Below are positions 24,184-35,981 of a stretch of 64,000 nucleotides of DNA, piece by piece. Under the pieces are notes generated by a model. That model made no database searches. It saw only the letters and a program-made list of their open reading frames with translations, and had not been told where the DNA came from. The position numbers and the translations under genes are program-made. Source of the stretch: Meandrina meandrites. Lineage: Eukaryota > Cnidaria > Anthozoa > Scleractinia > Meandrinidae. Each line of letters begins with the position of its first letter. Positions within the stretch are counted from its first letter, which is position 1. The stretch is from NCBI GenBank assembly GCA_963693305.1, contig OY855915.1, positions 16,946,284-17,010,283 of the forward strand, given 5' to 3'.

Positions 24184-27068
24184 TTAAGTATCAAAAGATG
24201 GCAGCGAGCAGACAAGAAAACGCGTCCCCCGCTACCTCTCTGAACGAGTTACTTCTTGGTCCTTAAAACAATAGATAACAGGTCAATAATACCCCTGGCC
24301 CTGAATGACAATAGAGGTAGTGTTTACAGCGGGCGAATGGAAAAAGAGGCTCCTGAAATAAACAGTGTCCGTTTTATTTAAATTAATTGAGTTGAATTTT
24401 CGTCGACACGAGATTGCCACAGAATATTAAGTCGGTATAGACTCCACTTGATGACAAATGGATAACAGATTTCTCAACGATGAACGCATGTCTCGTATTT
24501 AATTGAACAATATGAACGTCAATTTTACTCCAGACAAAATGATTATATGCTTAAAAGAACAAGGCTACAAAACTATGAATTTATTTGATTGTTATCTCAT
24601 ATTTTAAGCGATTCTTAAATGGGGAATGTGACGGGGATTTCGCGGATTTTTGGTCAAAATCTTCCTGCAATTAGTGGTAGACAACTTCACCCATAAAAAA
24701 ACATAACATCTAAAGATATAACTTTACTTTGCGTAAAGAAATCAAACCGCGGCTCAGTATAAATATCGATATTTTTGAAGACAAGTGGAAACAACTTGAA
24801 AAATTTAGCCTCGAATTTTCAAGTTGTAATCCATTTCTATCCAAACCATCCGCAGTCAGGGACGCTTGTTAGCAGTTTCAGTGCTCTAATATAACAATTG
24901 CTAAAAAAATGTACTATTATTTTTATGTTTCCTACCACACATATATATATTTTTGGCTGTTAAAAAATCCGTGACACAATCCGCAAAAACTGTTAATCGC
25001 TTTTAAAATCCTTGGAAAATAATCGAGAACCTTTTCTTTTCCATCTTCGTTAGACTAAGAGTGGGAAATTTTAAGAGATGAAGGCGTGCTTAGAACGTAT
25101 TTTTCAAAGAACAAAAATTTTATTTTTCATGTCTTAATTTAGCCTGCTTCGCAGACGAACTAAACCTTGGTATATACCTGGGGGCTTAGTTCGTCTGAAA
25201 CGAAGGCTACACTTAATTTAAGCCAAATCTTCAGTTGTTGTTAACAGCCAATCAAAACCAAACATTTTTATCGTATTTACTCCAATGTCATATGATAACC
25301 TACTTATTAACGTCACTCGCTCGCGCAGTGCTGGGGAGCTGACGGTATTGGCCCTCGTGCTCGGTTAGTAACAAGTTGTTATCAATTCTTGCCAATAGAT
25401 AGTAATATCTTCTGCTAGCTCGAATGTCATCGATTGCCAATATCGTTTTATAACAATCAGCGATTGATTTCGATTGATAACGATTTCTATCGATTGACGA
25501 CGTCCGGCTACATAATAAGCTTTAACTCAACAGAGAGGCTGTTCGAGGTAGCCTGGAAGGAGGTAGACAACTAGATGTCTTATAAAATGTAAGAACCACT
25601 GGGTTACACAAATACAAAGAAGTACCAATAAACAATTTGAAAGCCAGCCTCTTTTCACCGTTAATATTTCGTTCCGCGTCATACTTTGAATCCTGTTTCG
25701 GCTCCCTTTTATGTCAGTGCTCCATCAGACCAAAAAAGACCCACTGACCATATTGTACTTGGTGTGGTATATATAAACTAAGATATCAAGTCTCTTTAAC
25801 CATTTTGAAAACAGAGACTTTATATGTTTCATTCCATTTCCATTTCCAATTAGCTATGGAGGCAGCACAGGATTAAAAAATTCTCTATCAATTGAGTAAA
25901 TTTAAGGCCATACCTTCACAGCGAGCCACGATTTTCTGACCATTCCCATCAGAGTATATCCAATAATGCCCGTTAACCATCTCATTTCCTTCACTGGCCT
26001 TGATCTCACTGCAAGATTCGGCAGGAAGCTCCGGAATAGAACCAAGAGGAGCTGCATGGCAAAAAAGAAACTCCGTTGAAATCGATTTTTGCCAGATTAT
26101 GCTGAAGTAATAATTGCAATTTAGATGCCAATTGGAAAAATAACTTATAACAGATATACTTGTAGTTCATTGAACAGTTAATATTCTCTCAGAAACGTGT
26201 TTATTTATATTTTGACAGGTTTCCGATTCTCACGCGTTACTTCATTGTTGTTGACTTGAATATGAGTACGCCGGAGGTTGCAAATATCGATCAGATCTGA
26301 TGATGTGACCGGTGGTTGGACGCGTGATTAAAAAAACTTTCGGTCTCAACCCGCTCCTTCGCATTCATGTAACGTAACACAAAGATTTTGTGTAAGAAAT
26401 AAACCTCAGTTTATTTGGTTTTAGCAATTTCAAACGGTTCATGCCGCTCCTTCAAAATGGCGTGTGAGAACTCTCAAATGCGGCTCCATTTTTCCCCGCC
26501 GTGCATCTCGTGAGTGAAATGTCTACAATATTATTCTAATGTAACATCTACTAATTTGTACTGCAACTTTTTAACCACCTCATGTGTATGGAATAGAATG
26601 TATTTATTGGAATAGAATGTATTTATTATTTATTCATTTTTTCATTGCATGTATGGATTTCGTTATAATGTTTGTTTCAGCCTGATTTGTAGCATAGACT
26701 CAAGCTAAATTGGATAAAAGACCATAAAACACATAAACTGGAAGCCAATGTGTACCTCTGTTGTGTGCCCTTTTCATGTAGAACCTTGTCTGATCCGGCA
26801 TAAAATCTTTCGGCCTTGCTTCCTTAGTTCTATTGTTGAGTTCACAGACTTTTTGACCAATATGGAAGTTATAACTTTGGCACGTAAGTTCTTCGTCGCA
26901 CTTCAAAAAGCACTCTGCAGGAGATCCAACCTTGTAGGTTTTAAACGTGTGACCTCTTAGGTACATTTGCGATATGGAGTATTCCCCTTGGTTACATCGG
27001 CCAGCAGCTTCAAATATACCAATCCGGGACATCAGAAACGCCACAGAGAGCCAGAACTTTGGATTCAT
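23200..27068 (-). CDS. PAN/apple-domain secreted protein, copy A (three exons)
   Basis: Exons on the minus strand: 27068-26756, 26051-25914 and 23672-23200 (313, 138 and 473 nt; 307 aa). The introns are phase 1 with GT donors and AG acceptors (GAG|GTACAC, GAAG|GTATGG, TGCAG|, GCCAG|). Residues 1 to about 22 (MNPKFWLSVAFLMSRIGIFE) look like a signal peptide. Residues about 24-104 form a PAN/apple-like module with spaced cysteines (AECFLKC, LTCQSYNF, KVCELNN). Exon 2 adds a short linker containing YWIYSDGNGQKIVARC. Exon 3 is a C-terminal domain with WQKIN, VCFGARGNQYGAFN, YWGCTY, LPPAGDLKA and a YGQDW...CVDVYAWYA end. PAN modules bind protein or carbohydrate; an extracellular or matrix role is inference. 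There is a TATA-like motif at 27251-27259, about 190 bp before the ATG, and an AATAAA at 23126-23131 after the stop. The start was chosen because the signal peptide and the copy-B start coincide. No defect is visible. I recognise the architecture as cnidarian but cannot name an orthologue. Confidence 0.82.
23790..24155. mobile_element. Foldback MITE in intron 2 of copy A
   Basis: Inverted arms carry TTGCAGTTCCTGAGTTTTGA...CAGCGAGAACA...GGGGAG and the complement, around a TTCCACTCGCGCTTGTTGGC centre. It is near-identical in copy B. Confidence 0.75.
25142..25210. repeat. 70-bp hairpin (TAGCCTGCTTC...GAAGGCTA)
   Basis: The near-perfect inverted arms TTCGCAGACGAACTAA and TTAGTTCGTCTGAA are flanked by CTTAATTTA on both sides. 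The copy-B equivalent is at 37207-37275. Confidence 0.6.
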
Positions 27069-27421
27069 ATTGGATTGAGTGCGTCAGTGTCTTTGCTGTA
27101 AACGAAATAGAACGACTTGATAAAAACACTGTTTGAAACAGCTACCATTGCTTTCTTTATTTGTGGCCGAAATTAATGACCTCGCTTAGGCGTGAAACAA
27201 TTATAGCTATGGTTATGACACCTACTTCGGGGCCTAGCTTGGTCTCCGTAGTATATATACTGGAGGAGATTGCCTAAAGTAACTGAAAGATGCTCGGTTA
27301 TGATAAGGCAACTGTTTGTAGCATTCTCTTAAGAAATCTGCTACACAGGGACTTAAAGATCGTGATGCGGAGGCTCACTCTGTTTTGAAGTTTTAAGTAT
27401 TTGTTAATAAACGGAACTTGA
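27069..27421 (-). promoter_or_regulatory. Upstream region of copy A with TATA-like box
   Basis: The 350 bp upstream of the start codon are nearly identical to the matching region of copy B (39084-39433), and the next stretch outward matches window position 1. On the minus strand a GTATATATAC motif lies at 27251-27260, about 190 bp before the ATG. No 5' UTR intron can be excluded. Confidence 0.4.
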
Positions 27422-29329
27422 AATAGGTTTCCCGTTGCCTCTTTTCTGTTATTTGCAAGAAGTGAGTTTCGAATTCTGTACGTTATTGACTGGGGAAAAA
27501 ATCGTCGTATCGCAAACTTAAAATGCAAGTTTGCAGATGTTAGTTTTCTTTTTTTCACTGAAGGGACAGTAGTCCCGAAACATCAGGAAGTTTTAAACAT
27601 GTAGCGCTAGATAACAAAAATACAATATTCAACTGAATTTATATAAAGGCGCTACACAGTTTTTAATCCACATGTGGTTATGCGTTGTTTGTGGTTGCAG
27701 AAAGGATCATTATTAAATATTTTTATCTTTTGTGCTGGAATTTCGAACTCTTTGCCATCACCCTTAATATTTTCCTCTACTGACAACTTCCCCAGGTAAA
27801 GTTTCTTATAAATGCAAATATATGTCACGCGATTAGTATTCGCTATTGGTATTAGATGTCGGCTTCGACCTCCTTTGTGATCAAACACTATTTTGTTTTG
27901 GTAATTACTAAAGCTTCCTTGGTAGTAGTAAAAGCAACTGTATTTAAGAAATAGAAAACGTTTTCCATGAGTTTTTAAAATTTTCCAAAATTTTGTAGGA
28001 GTGTTTCTAATATTAACTGGATTGCAAGGCGTTGGCTTAGTCTCTTTTTAAGAAAATCAGCACAAGTCCATAACTAGTTATGGACTTCTGAAATCAGTCA
28101 TTATTTAACAAACAGGCTTCTAAAAGAAAGGAATTATAATTTGCACGGTCTCAAGCTTATGCAGTTTACACTCATAGCTATGTTTATTTTATCGTAACAT
28201 ATAAGGATAATTTGCCGAATAGGAAGCTTGCTTGATGTTGGCCATAGCTGTTAGATCTCAAAAGTTATTCAAGCGTTGTTCAAAAAGAGTTCCTCTCGTC
28301 TTTCGCTCACGCAACCAATTTTTTGGAGGCAACTGTCATTACTGGCAGCTGTCTCTTTCTATGTGATATTTCCATATTTCTTTTTAGTGGAAACAGATTA
28401 TTTTAATACGTAAGTTTTTCTTTACATCCTTAAACCTTTGCACACTTTAAAACCATGTCCTCAAAGGATGTGTCGCAAATATTAACTCTGGAAAGGCGTA
28501 AAAGAAGGTTGATTGTATTTGCTTCTTCCAAAACGAATTTTCCGTTTGTGTAAAATTAATCAGCTTTTAATGTTCATGTCTGTTCCTTAAAAGAGGAAAC
28601 TGAATATATACCTTTTTCTCTGGTTTTAAATTGAAGGCTGAGAAAAATTATTGTCAAGTGACAACTCCAGTCTTACTGCGCTTATTCGTTAAATATACGA
28701 GCTATAAAGTTTCATGAACTTCTTGAAGTGAGCGCTTCTAAAAAGGCGTTTGTATATATAACAAACTTCCTGCGATTGCAGACGTTTTGTAAAAGTAAAA
28801 GTAATTTGAACTTGAAACACTTGTTAACTTCTTCTGGCGCATTAGCTTCCGTATTATATTTCTTAAGTACTTCAAGAATAGAAGGTAATAATTCTTGATA
28901 AAAGAAATTTTAAAACGTGAATAGCAACAAAGCGATTTTAATTAAAATTTGTGTACGGCTTCCCTAATTCTTAGTGGCATTTTTGTCATTTTATTTTCTT
29001 TCAATCAATCAATTTATAAATTGTTATTAAATAAGTCAAGTTTGCGTGAATCCTGTTTTGGCTGGCTATGTTTGAATAAAGAAGAAATTGAAGAATTGTT
29101 AAACATAACACCTGTCTTCTGGTTTTGCTCTAGGTACTTCAATTCTTGTTTTAATATTTTTATACGGAGACATTTGGTCTTAGACGCAGTGATCGTGCAT
29201 AGGCCAAGTACAAAGTGGCAATAAAGTTAAATTATGTCTAATTTCTTTTTCTTTCGAATTGAAGAGAATAACTATTAAAGGTAGTTTCTATTACATAGAA
29301 ATGCGATATTGTGCATAGTATATAATTAA

Positions 29330-29975
29330 TTTCACGGCATTAGTCATTTCTGATGAGTTTTTCCGTGGGCCTAATTGAAACGGAATTATCAGTGGCACGA
29401 TCTCGTTGGTGTTTAATTTCAATGTTTTTAAACTGGACAGCTGAAAGTTGGACACCTAAGGTAACCACACGTATATTACGTGCACTTAACTTTTCTCTGC
29501 TGTTCCTTATTTGATGGATCTTATCGCTGACGTTTTGCACAAAAGAAAGACTTAACAGACCCAAAATATATATTTTTTTCAAATTGATTCGACGTGTTGG
29601 TAATTGGGCCACAGGTCGTGCAATTTAGGTATGATCGAAGCAATAATGTTTTTCGTTTCGCATTGCTTCGCCGCCCACTTATTAGCTGTGATCACGTGGA
29701 TTAGTAATTTCTGATCAGTTTTTCCGTGGGCCTAATTGAAACGCAATTATGGCACGATCTCGTTGGTGCTTAATTTCAATGTTTTGAAACTGGACAGCTG
29801 AAAGTTGGACGCCTAAGATAACCGCACGTCTATTTCGTGCACTTAAAATGGATTCTTTTCTCTACTGTTTCTTAACTGATGGATTTTATCTCCGACGTTT
29901 TGAGCAAAAGAAGGACTTTACAAACTCCAAATATATGAATTTTTTTTATTGATTCAATGTAGTGGTAATTAGACC
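29330..29975. repeat. Two tandem copies of a roughly 360-bp module (unit 2)
   Basis: ATTAGT.ATTTCTGAT.AGTTTTTCCGTGGGCCTAATTG starts at 29339 and 29700. The same doublet is in unit 3 at 42594 and 42955. A third, weaker copy follows to about 30130. Confidence 0.7.
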
Positions 29976-30396
29976 ACAGGTAGTACAATTGAAGGCAATT
30001 GAATCGATGCAATACCTTTTTTTGTTTTTGATTGGTTCTCACCCCATTTATTTGTTGCGATCACATTGGTGTCCAATTACAGGAGTCCAACTTGAACATT
30101 TCAAATTGCACACCTACGTCAAACAGACGTCAATTGCATACAAGATGGCGGGAACTTGGATATTGACGAAGTCGCGGCCTATCAACACGCAAAAAATGAA
30201 CGAGGCGAAAATCCTTCTAAAATCCAATAAAAGATTCATTTTATGACTTGAAGGACGCCAAAGACAGTATTACTACATGTAAATGATTTGCTTTTAAGAG
30301 CACTGAAAACGAAGCCAGTCAAATGCAAAATCGATGGCGCGTGTTCCGTTATCTTGAGTAGGGCCACTGAAAAATAAAATAATTTCATTGGTTTAC

Positions 30397-30463
30397 AAGT
30401 TATTTCCGAAGCAGAAGTTAAAAGAGACTGAAAGCCCAGGTCCTCTTTGATCTGTGTTGAAAT
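30397..30463 (-). other. Exon-like module copy 3 (unit 2)
   Basis: A 67-nt segment follows TTTTTTAG|; the donor side is GTAAAC without the usual AG. It is about 85 percent like the 8111-8175 copy by eye. Confidence 0.3.
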
Positions 30464-31329
30464 CTAAAAAACAAGTTAACAAAGGGATCTTAAAATTAGC
30501 GTACCGCTACCCCCACACTGTTTCGTCATCATCATCATTGGCTTTCGTTTGTCTTGTATGACTTACACTTTTTGGTAGCCCTTCTTTGAATTTGAATTAT
30601 TGATCGAATTGCAGAATATAGATCAAGTTGAAAACAGTTTTTGTTTTCGTTTATCTGTCACATTGAATATGATTGTTATATGGAGGAAATCACCGGGGAA
30701 AATGACGTCTGTCCGTTGACTGAGGGAAGTAAAATTGCTTTTGAAATAAAGCCAACGACTAATTATTGTCAACGCGACCATTCCAGTTTCATTGCCCTTC
30801 TTCGCTACGATACGAGCAAATATATATAAACTTCCTGAAGTGAGCGCTACTATATAGACGATTGCATAACAAATTTCCTTTGATTGCAGAAGATTTGTTT
30901 AAGTGAAAATAATTCGAAGACACCGGTCCGGTAAAAATAGGTATTCTTTAAATACCAAAGGAAATAGACCTTAATTTGAAAGTGTAGATATTTTATCACG
31001 CCTATGTTGGACTTCATGTTGCATAGTTTTTGAGGTCAATCTGAAAGAGTTTTTGTCTTCAATAAGCGAAACTGTGCGTATGCATTTTGGTTTTTCGGTT
31101 TGTTAGCTGCAATACGAGAGAAGGTAATACTTTTTGATAAAAGAAAACTAACTAAACTAAAACTAACTTTTCGTCGGTGACGACAAAGATCCCTTGATAT
31201 GCGAGTACAAAAAAAAACTCCTGAGAAAGAACAGGACATAAATATCAGGCAAAGAGATCGATTAAATTCAAGGATTACATTATGTCAAGTACTTAAATTT
31301 TTGAATTTCCTTTAAGCTTAAAAAATGTC

Positions 31330-32890
31330 GATTAGCTGATGGATCATTTTGTTCTGAAGCGAAATTAAATCGCGAGAAGACGAGAAAGCGCTGGCCGGAT
31401 ACGGCGAGCTGGCCGGTCCGGCGAGCGCAATTACAATGAAAAATCTAAGCCCACTTATAGTACTGTAGCTTTTCAACGGAAAAAAAGAAATATTTTCAAC
31501 TCGATTCCAAATCCATACAAACTTTCATAGTACGGTAAATTTTAAACCATACAAACTCTAAAAGTAAAATTTGTGTCAGTTTAGTTATTAAAAGTCGCAC
31601 AGTAAAATTGAATATTTATAGCTTTTGTAACGTGAAGATCGATAAACGTCTGGAATTCGTAAAGATGGAAGATTGTGATGTCTTGAAAAGCTACTTTTAG
31701 CGAGCTTGTCAAAGGCACGTTTTCGGCAATTGTTCAAAATTTGCTTCCCTGCCTTGTCCTTCTCTTAATATGAGATAGACCGTTGAAACGAAAATCGCGG
31801 GCATGGCTTTCACGAGCACTTGAAAGACAAAAAAGGACGCCACATAACGTTTTTATTTAACTCAATTTTAAATCTATACAAACTCTCAAAGTACGCTCAA
31901 TTTTAAATCCAAACAACTCTTATAGTGCACTTTGGTTACCTGTGGTTTTAACTTAGGTGGCGTTTGCGTTTGGATTTGTTTGAACAAGGAAATAGTTCTG
32001 TTGCCATTAGATTTTTGCGCTCTAGACCCTCGTCTGCTCGGTCTAGTTGTTCAGACATTCAAGTGCTTCCGCACATTGTTTGGGTTTTTGGTCGGCCGTT
32101 CATTATGTCCGTCGTTGTTGCAGTTTGTATCCAGTTCTTGCATACTAAGCACAGGGCAAACCGGACAGAGGGACAAACTTTCCGGCTTTAGCATCTACAC
32201 AGAAACACTTTTCAAAATCGGCTTCGAGCCATCCCAATAATTGTCTTAGCTACATCTTCAACATATGGCGGCTCAACAAGAGCTGCGAGAAAGACCAAAC
32301 TAAGAAGACATCAGAAGAGAGAAATCTGAAAGTGAAACTGAAACCTGATAGGTCACACTCTCCTGTAGGGCCCAACAAACACGCCGTCATTCTAAGCCTA
32401 ATTACCTTTTACGTTACAAACGCTCCCAGAATGTTGCAAATAGTATCAGTGAAGCTAGATCTTTCATTTTTCCGACGATATACTCCTCACCCAAAGCTTT
32501 AGCAGTAGACGGTCTACTGTTTCTGATTTTCCTGAACGCGCCCTGACTACCCCATGAATTGTAGTCTCTAAACTTCATGGTATTGTTTGAAGCTGAAGAG
32601 GATTTTTATAACTTAGGGCCTGATTACAGGAACTAAGCTAGTCTGCCTAACCGGGCTGACTCGGTCTGCAGGGTTATATCTCTTAGCCCATTTGCCGCGG
32701 TGAACGACGGGCGCGAACTGGTTGTTTGAGTAATTTGGTGCTTTATTTTGCAATTTCAGGTAGCATCATGGTCTAGTACACATTTATGCGCTAAATATAT
32801 AGAGAAAGAATTTTGTGTTCTGAAGCGAAATTAAATCGTGAGAATTGAAGTGCTGGCCCAGTAAGGCGAGCTGGTCCGGCGAGAGCGATT
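31330..32890. repeat. Direct repeats bordering a 1.3-kb segment absent from unit 3
   Basis: TGTTCTGAAGCGAAATTAAA with its GCTGGCC/GGCGAGCTGG follow-up occurs at 31352 and 32818. Unit 3 has the first and last copies but not most of the sequence between; MITEs occupy the place instead. Confidence 0.55.
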
Positions 32891-33934
32891 AAATGAACCT
32901 TAATCTTACCCCGGTAATAGTGTTGTAGCTTTTCAAAGGAGAACTGAGATATTTTCAACTCAATCTCAAATCCATACAAACTCTTATTGTACGCTCAATC
33001 CTGAATCCATACAATCTCTCATAGTAGACATAGTACGCTTTGGTCATCTGTGGTTTTAACGCTAAGTGACGTTTGCGTTTGGATTTGATTTGGAAGGAAA
33101 TGTTTCTAACGCTTTGGGGCGCCATTTGAACTTTGCTGTGACCATTTTAAAAAATCATTTCAAAAAGGATTTAAAAAAGGACCAATTTAAGAAATAGCTT
33201 TCCGCAGAATTAAGCTATTCTCTTCGGGTTTCCAGTTGGCGTACAGCCAGCCTCAGAAATGAGGAAATAAGCTTGTGCACTGAAAAATCTGTTATAACTA
33301 CGAGTGTAACTTCGTTTTCAACTCTACGTTATTGTATCGCCGTGATACAAAAACTTGAATATCTGTAGAACGCCAGCCGCTAGGAGAAAACATATTTTGA
33401 AAGGACTTTCAAGTTAGCTTGATTTCCTTTCCATTTTATATGCATGTTTCCTGAGCTTTTGGAGAATACAGGGGGAGAGATACAGGAGGTAGGAGAGGAA
33501 CAGGCGAGAAGCAAGAGTTTAAGGAAGTCGGAAACCGGAATAGATAAAAAAAGAAGAAAAATCACAAGAGGCTAGAGTCACTGAGGATAAAACGAGATCC
33601 GGGAGAGCAAGGTGCAGGAATCCAGGAGTTTAGACTTCATTTGTCTCCTCACCCTCATTTCTTTTGGCTCCATTTTTGGTGAAGCTTGAAATGGCCATAT
33701 TTTCTGTGAAATGTGAATTGATCGTTTATTTTTATGACACGTGAGCAAGGACCTTCCCTTGATTGCACCATCCCCCACAAGCTGCAGCGGTTGTACATGT
33801 TGAGTAAAGCCAGTATTGGAGTAAGTAATAGTTTAATGTAACTTTAATATAGAAGGTCACATGCCATGTTTTTTAATTAATGTAAATTAATCTTACACAT
33901 AAACTACACGTCAGAGTAACAAAATGCAGAAAAC

Positions 33935-34650
33935 TCCTATCCAGGGGGGAATTGAAATACTCCTCGTTGTTTTATGCTACAGAAACCGGGATAAGCTCTG
34001 GTCTGATTAGCCTGCGAATACAACCAGCTCTCATCGCTCCCGGGCGGTTTCTCGTTTCGCGCGAGAGACGTCTGGGATTCACAGCCAATAATTCCATAAC
34101 ACTTGTTCAGCAAATCTCTTTTATTCTTTTCTCTACCCGATGTTCATTAAATTCTGTTCGTCTGTAGCATTAATGCTTCGTAACCGTCTTTCAGATTATT
34201 TCATATTTTGTTGGCTGTACCTTTTGTCGGCTGCCTCTGTGTCAACAATAAAACCTACGAGTGTCAAAATTTATTTTAATGTTAATGGCTGCAGTGACGG
34301 ATCCTTCCTGGACGTCTTTGAGATCGTTCGTATATATAGCAATCTTGCTTTTGACTTCCAGTAGGGTATGAAGTGAGATTGCTCCGGTGTAACGTCACAA
34401 TCTGTGTACTTTTGTACTTTTGGTCCACAATAACGCCCGGCGTTATATTTCACATACATTATGCAAATTACCTAGTTGACCAATAAGCGTTCATGACCAG
34501 ATTCGGAACAGATTTACGTCATCATTATGCAATTTTTGGCTGTGAATCGCTGACGTCTCTCTCACGAAACGCCAAACAGGCCGGGAGCGATGAGAGGCGG
34601 CTGTATTCGCAGGCTACTATCTGATGGGCCACTAGGCTAGCTAGAACGAA
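33935..34650 (+). mobile_element. SINE tail fragment interrupted by a MITE (unit 2)
   Basis: 33935-34007 matches the SINE body (CAGGGGGGAATTGAAATACT, GAAACCGGGATAAGCTC). The SINE resumes at 34620 with TCTGATGGGCCACTAGGCT. The insert between is a separate element. Confidence 0.7.
34008..34619. mobile_element. 612-bp MITE with TAGCCTGCGAATACA termini (unit 2)
   Basis: The left end TAGCCTGCGAATACAACCAG and inner CATCGCTCCCGG...CGCGAGAGACGTC are repeated inverted at 34540-34619. TCTGAT flanks it on both sides. Its sequence is AT-rich inside, with no gene. Confidence 0.75.
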
Positions 34651-34847
34651 GACTTTTTCACCTTTCTAGGATTGGAATACGATACACAAGATAGAAACTA
34701 GACTAGTATTTTTTGACACTTCATGCAAATATCTGGAAATGTTTGAACAGAAAATATCAAAAAATGACAGTGTCTGTATAAATTAAACTTAACTTGATTG
34801 TATACTCTTAAATGTTCCAGATAAGCCGGAAAAGCACGTGTCTGGCT

Positions 34848-35949
34848 TTAAGCATACCACGCATACACATCAACACATGTGGTGCCATTGTTAATTGTCT
34901 CAAAGCAGTGAATCCAATCCTGTCCGTACCATATCTGCAATTCCTGGTTGCGTGACACAGTCAACTGATTGGGAAGATCGCGGAAAACGAGCTCTGGAGA
35001 TGTGTGGTTAGTTCCATCAAGACGGTAAAAATGCTTTTTCTTGCGACAATCACCGCTTAAGCCGAGTGCTTTCAAGTCTCCAGCAGGTGGCAGGACGGAT
35101 TCTTTATTGGCATTTGTGATGATAGTCAATAGGCTGTTGATGCCATAATAGGGATTTCTGCATCCCCAGTAGGATGCACTGTAGAGTGGGTTGCATTTGA
35201 TCGACCCCGATTGGTGGAGAAGCTTCATTGTCTTTAGGCGTCCACTCTTTGTGATGTTGAAGGCACCATACTGGTTACCTCGCGCTCCAAAGCAAACAGG
35301 ATCTTTGTTTATCTTCTGCCAGTTTTCTTAAATTATAAAAACGTAACATAACATCATTCACAGTAGAAACTTAAACGATAAATTGTAAACTCTAAGTCTA
35401 AATGCCCGGTGTAGTTGTTGAGAAACCAATAGTCGACACAGCAAATGATTTTAGTCTTTTATTGATAACGATTGCCGGCAAATTTCATGTAAAAATCGAT
35501 AAAGAAAAAATGGTTTTGAGTTCGAATGCTATCGATCATTTGCCAATGAAAATCGATAACGATTGATTCATCAGTTGGTATCGACTATTATTAAAAACTA
35601 ACCATAGTATAATATTGCAGTTCCTGAGTTTTGATTGGTTTACAGGCCATGGTATATGAGACCACAAATATAATAGGTCTAAGTTTCAGCGAGAACAATC
35701 GGGGAGGTCAAATATTGCAATTCTTTGGGTGTTTTTTAATAAAGCAATCGTTCCACTGGCGCTTGTTGGCGCGCGTGGAATGATTATTTTGTTAAAAACG
35801 CACAAAAGAATTGCAATATTTGAGCTCCCCGGCTGTTCTCGTTGACGCCTATCGGCTACGATATTTGTGCATGAGCTCATATACCATTGCCTATTAACCA
35901 ATCAAAACTCAGGAATTGCAATATACCATTGCTAGATTTTAATAACAAG

Positions 35950-35981
<32 letters not shown>

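Noticed and set aside
29962..30246. 94-codon frame conserved at 43216-43500
   Set aside because: Both copies belong to nearly identical duplication units, so conservation is uninformative; the sequence is part of a noncoding tandem module.
33952..34364. Open frames of 71 and 74 codons repeated at 46594-47006
   Set aside because: They lie inside the SINE fragment and MITE that are duplicated with the array; no coding signature.
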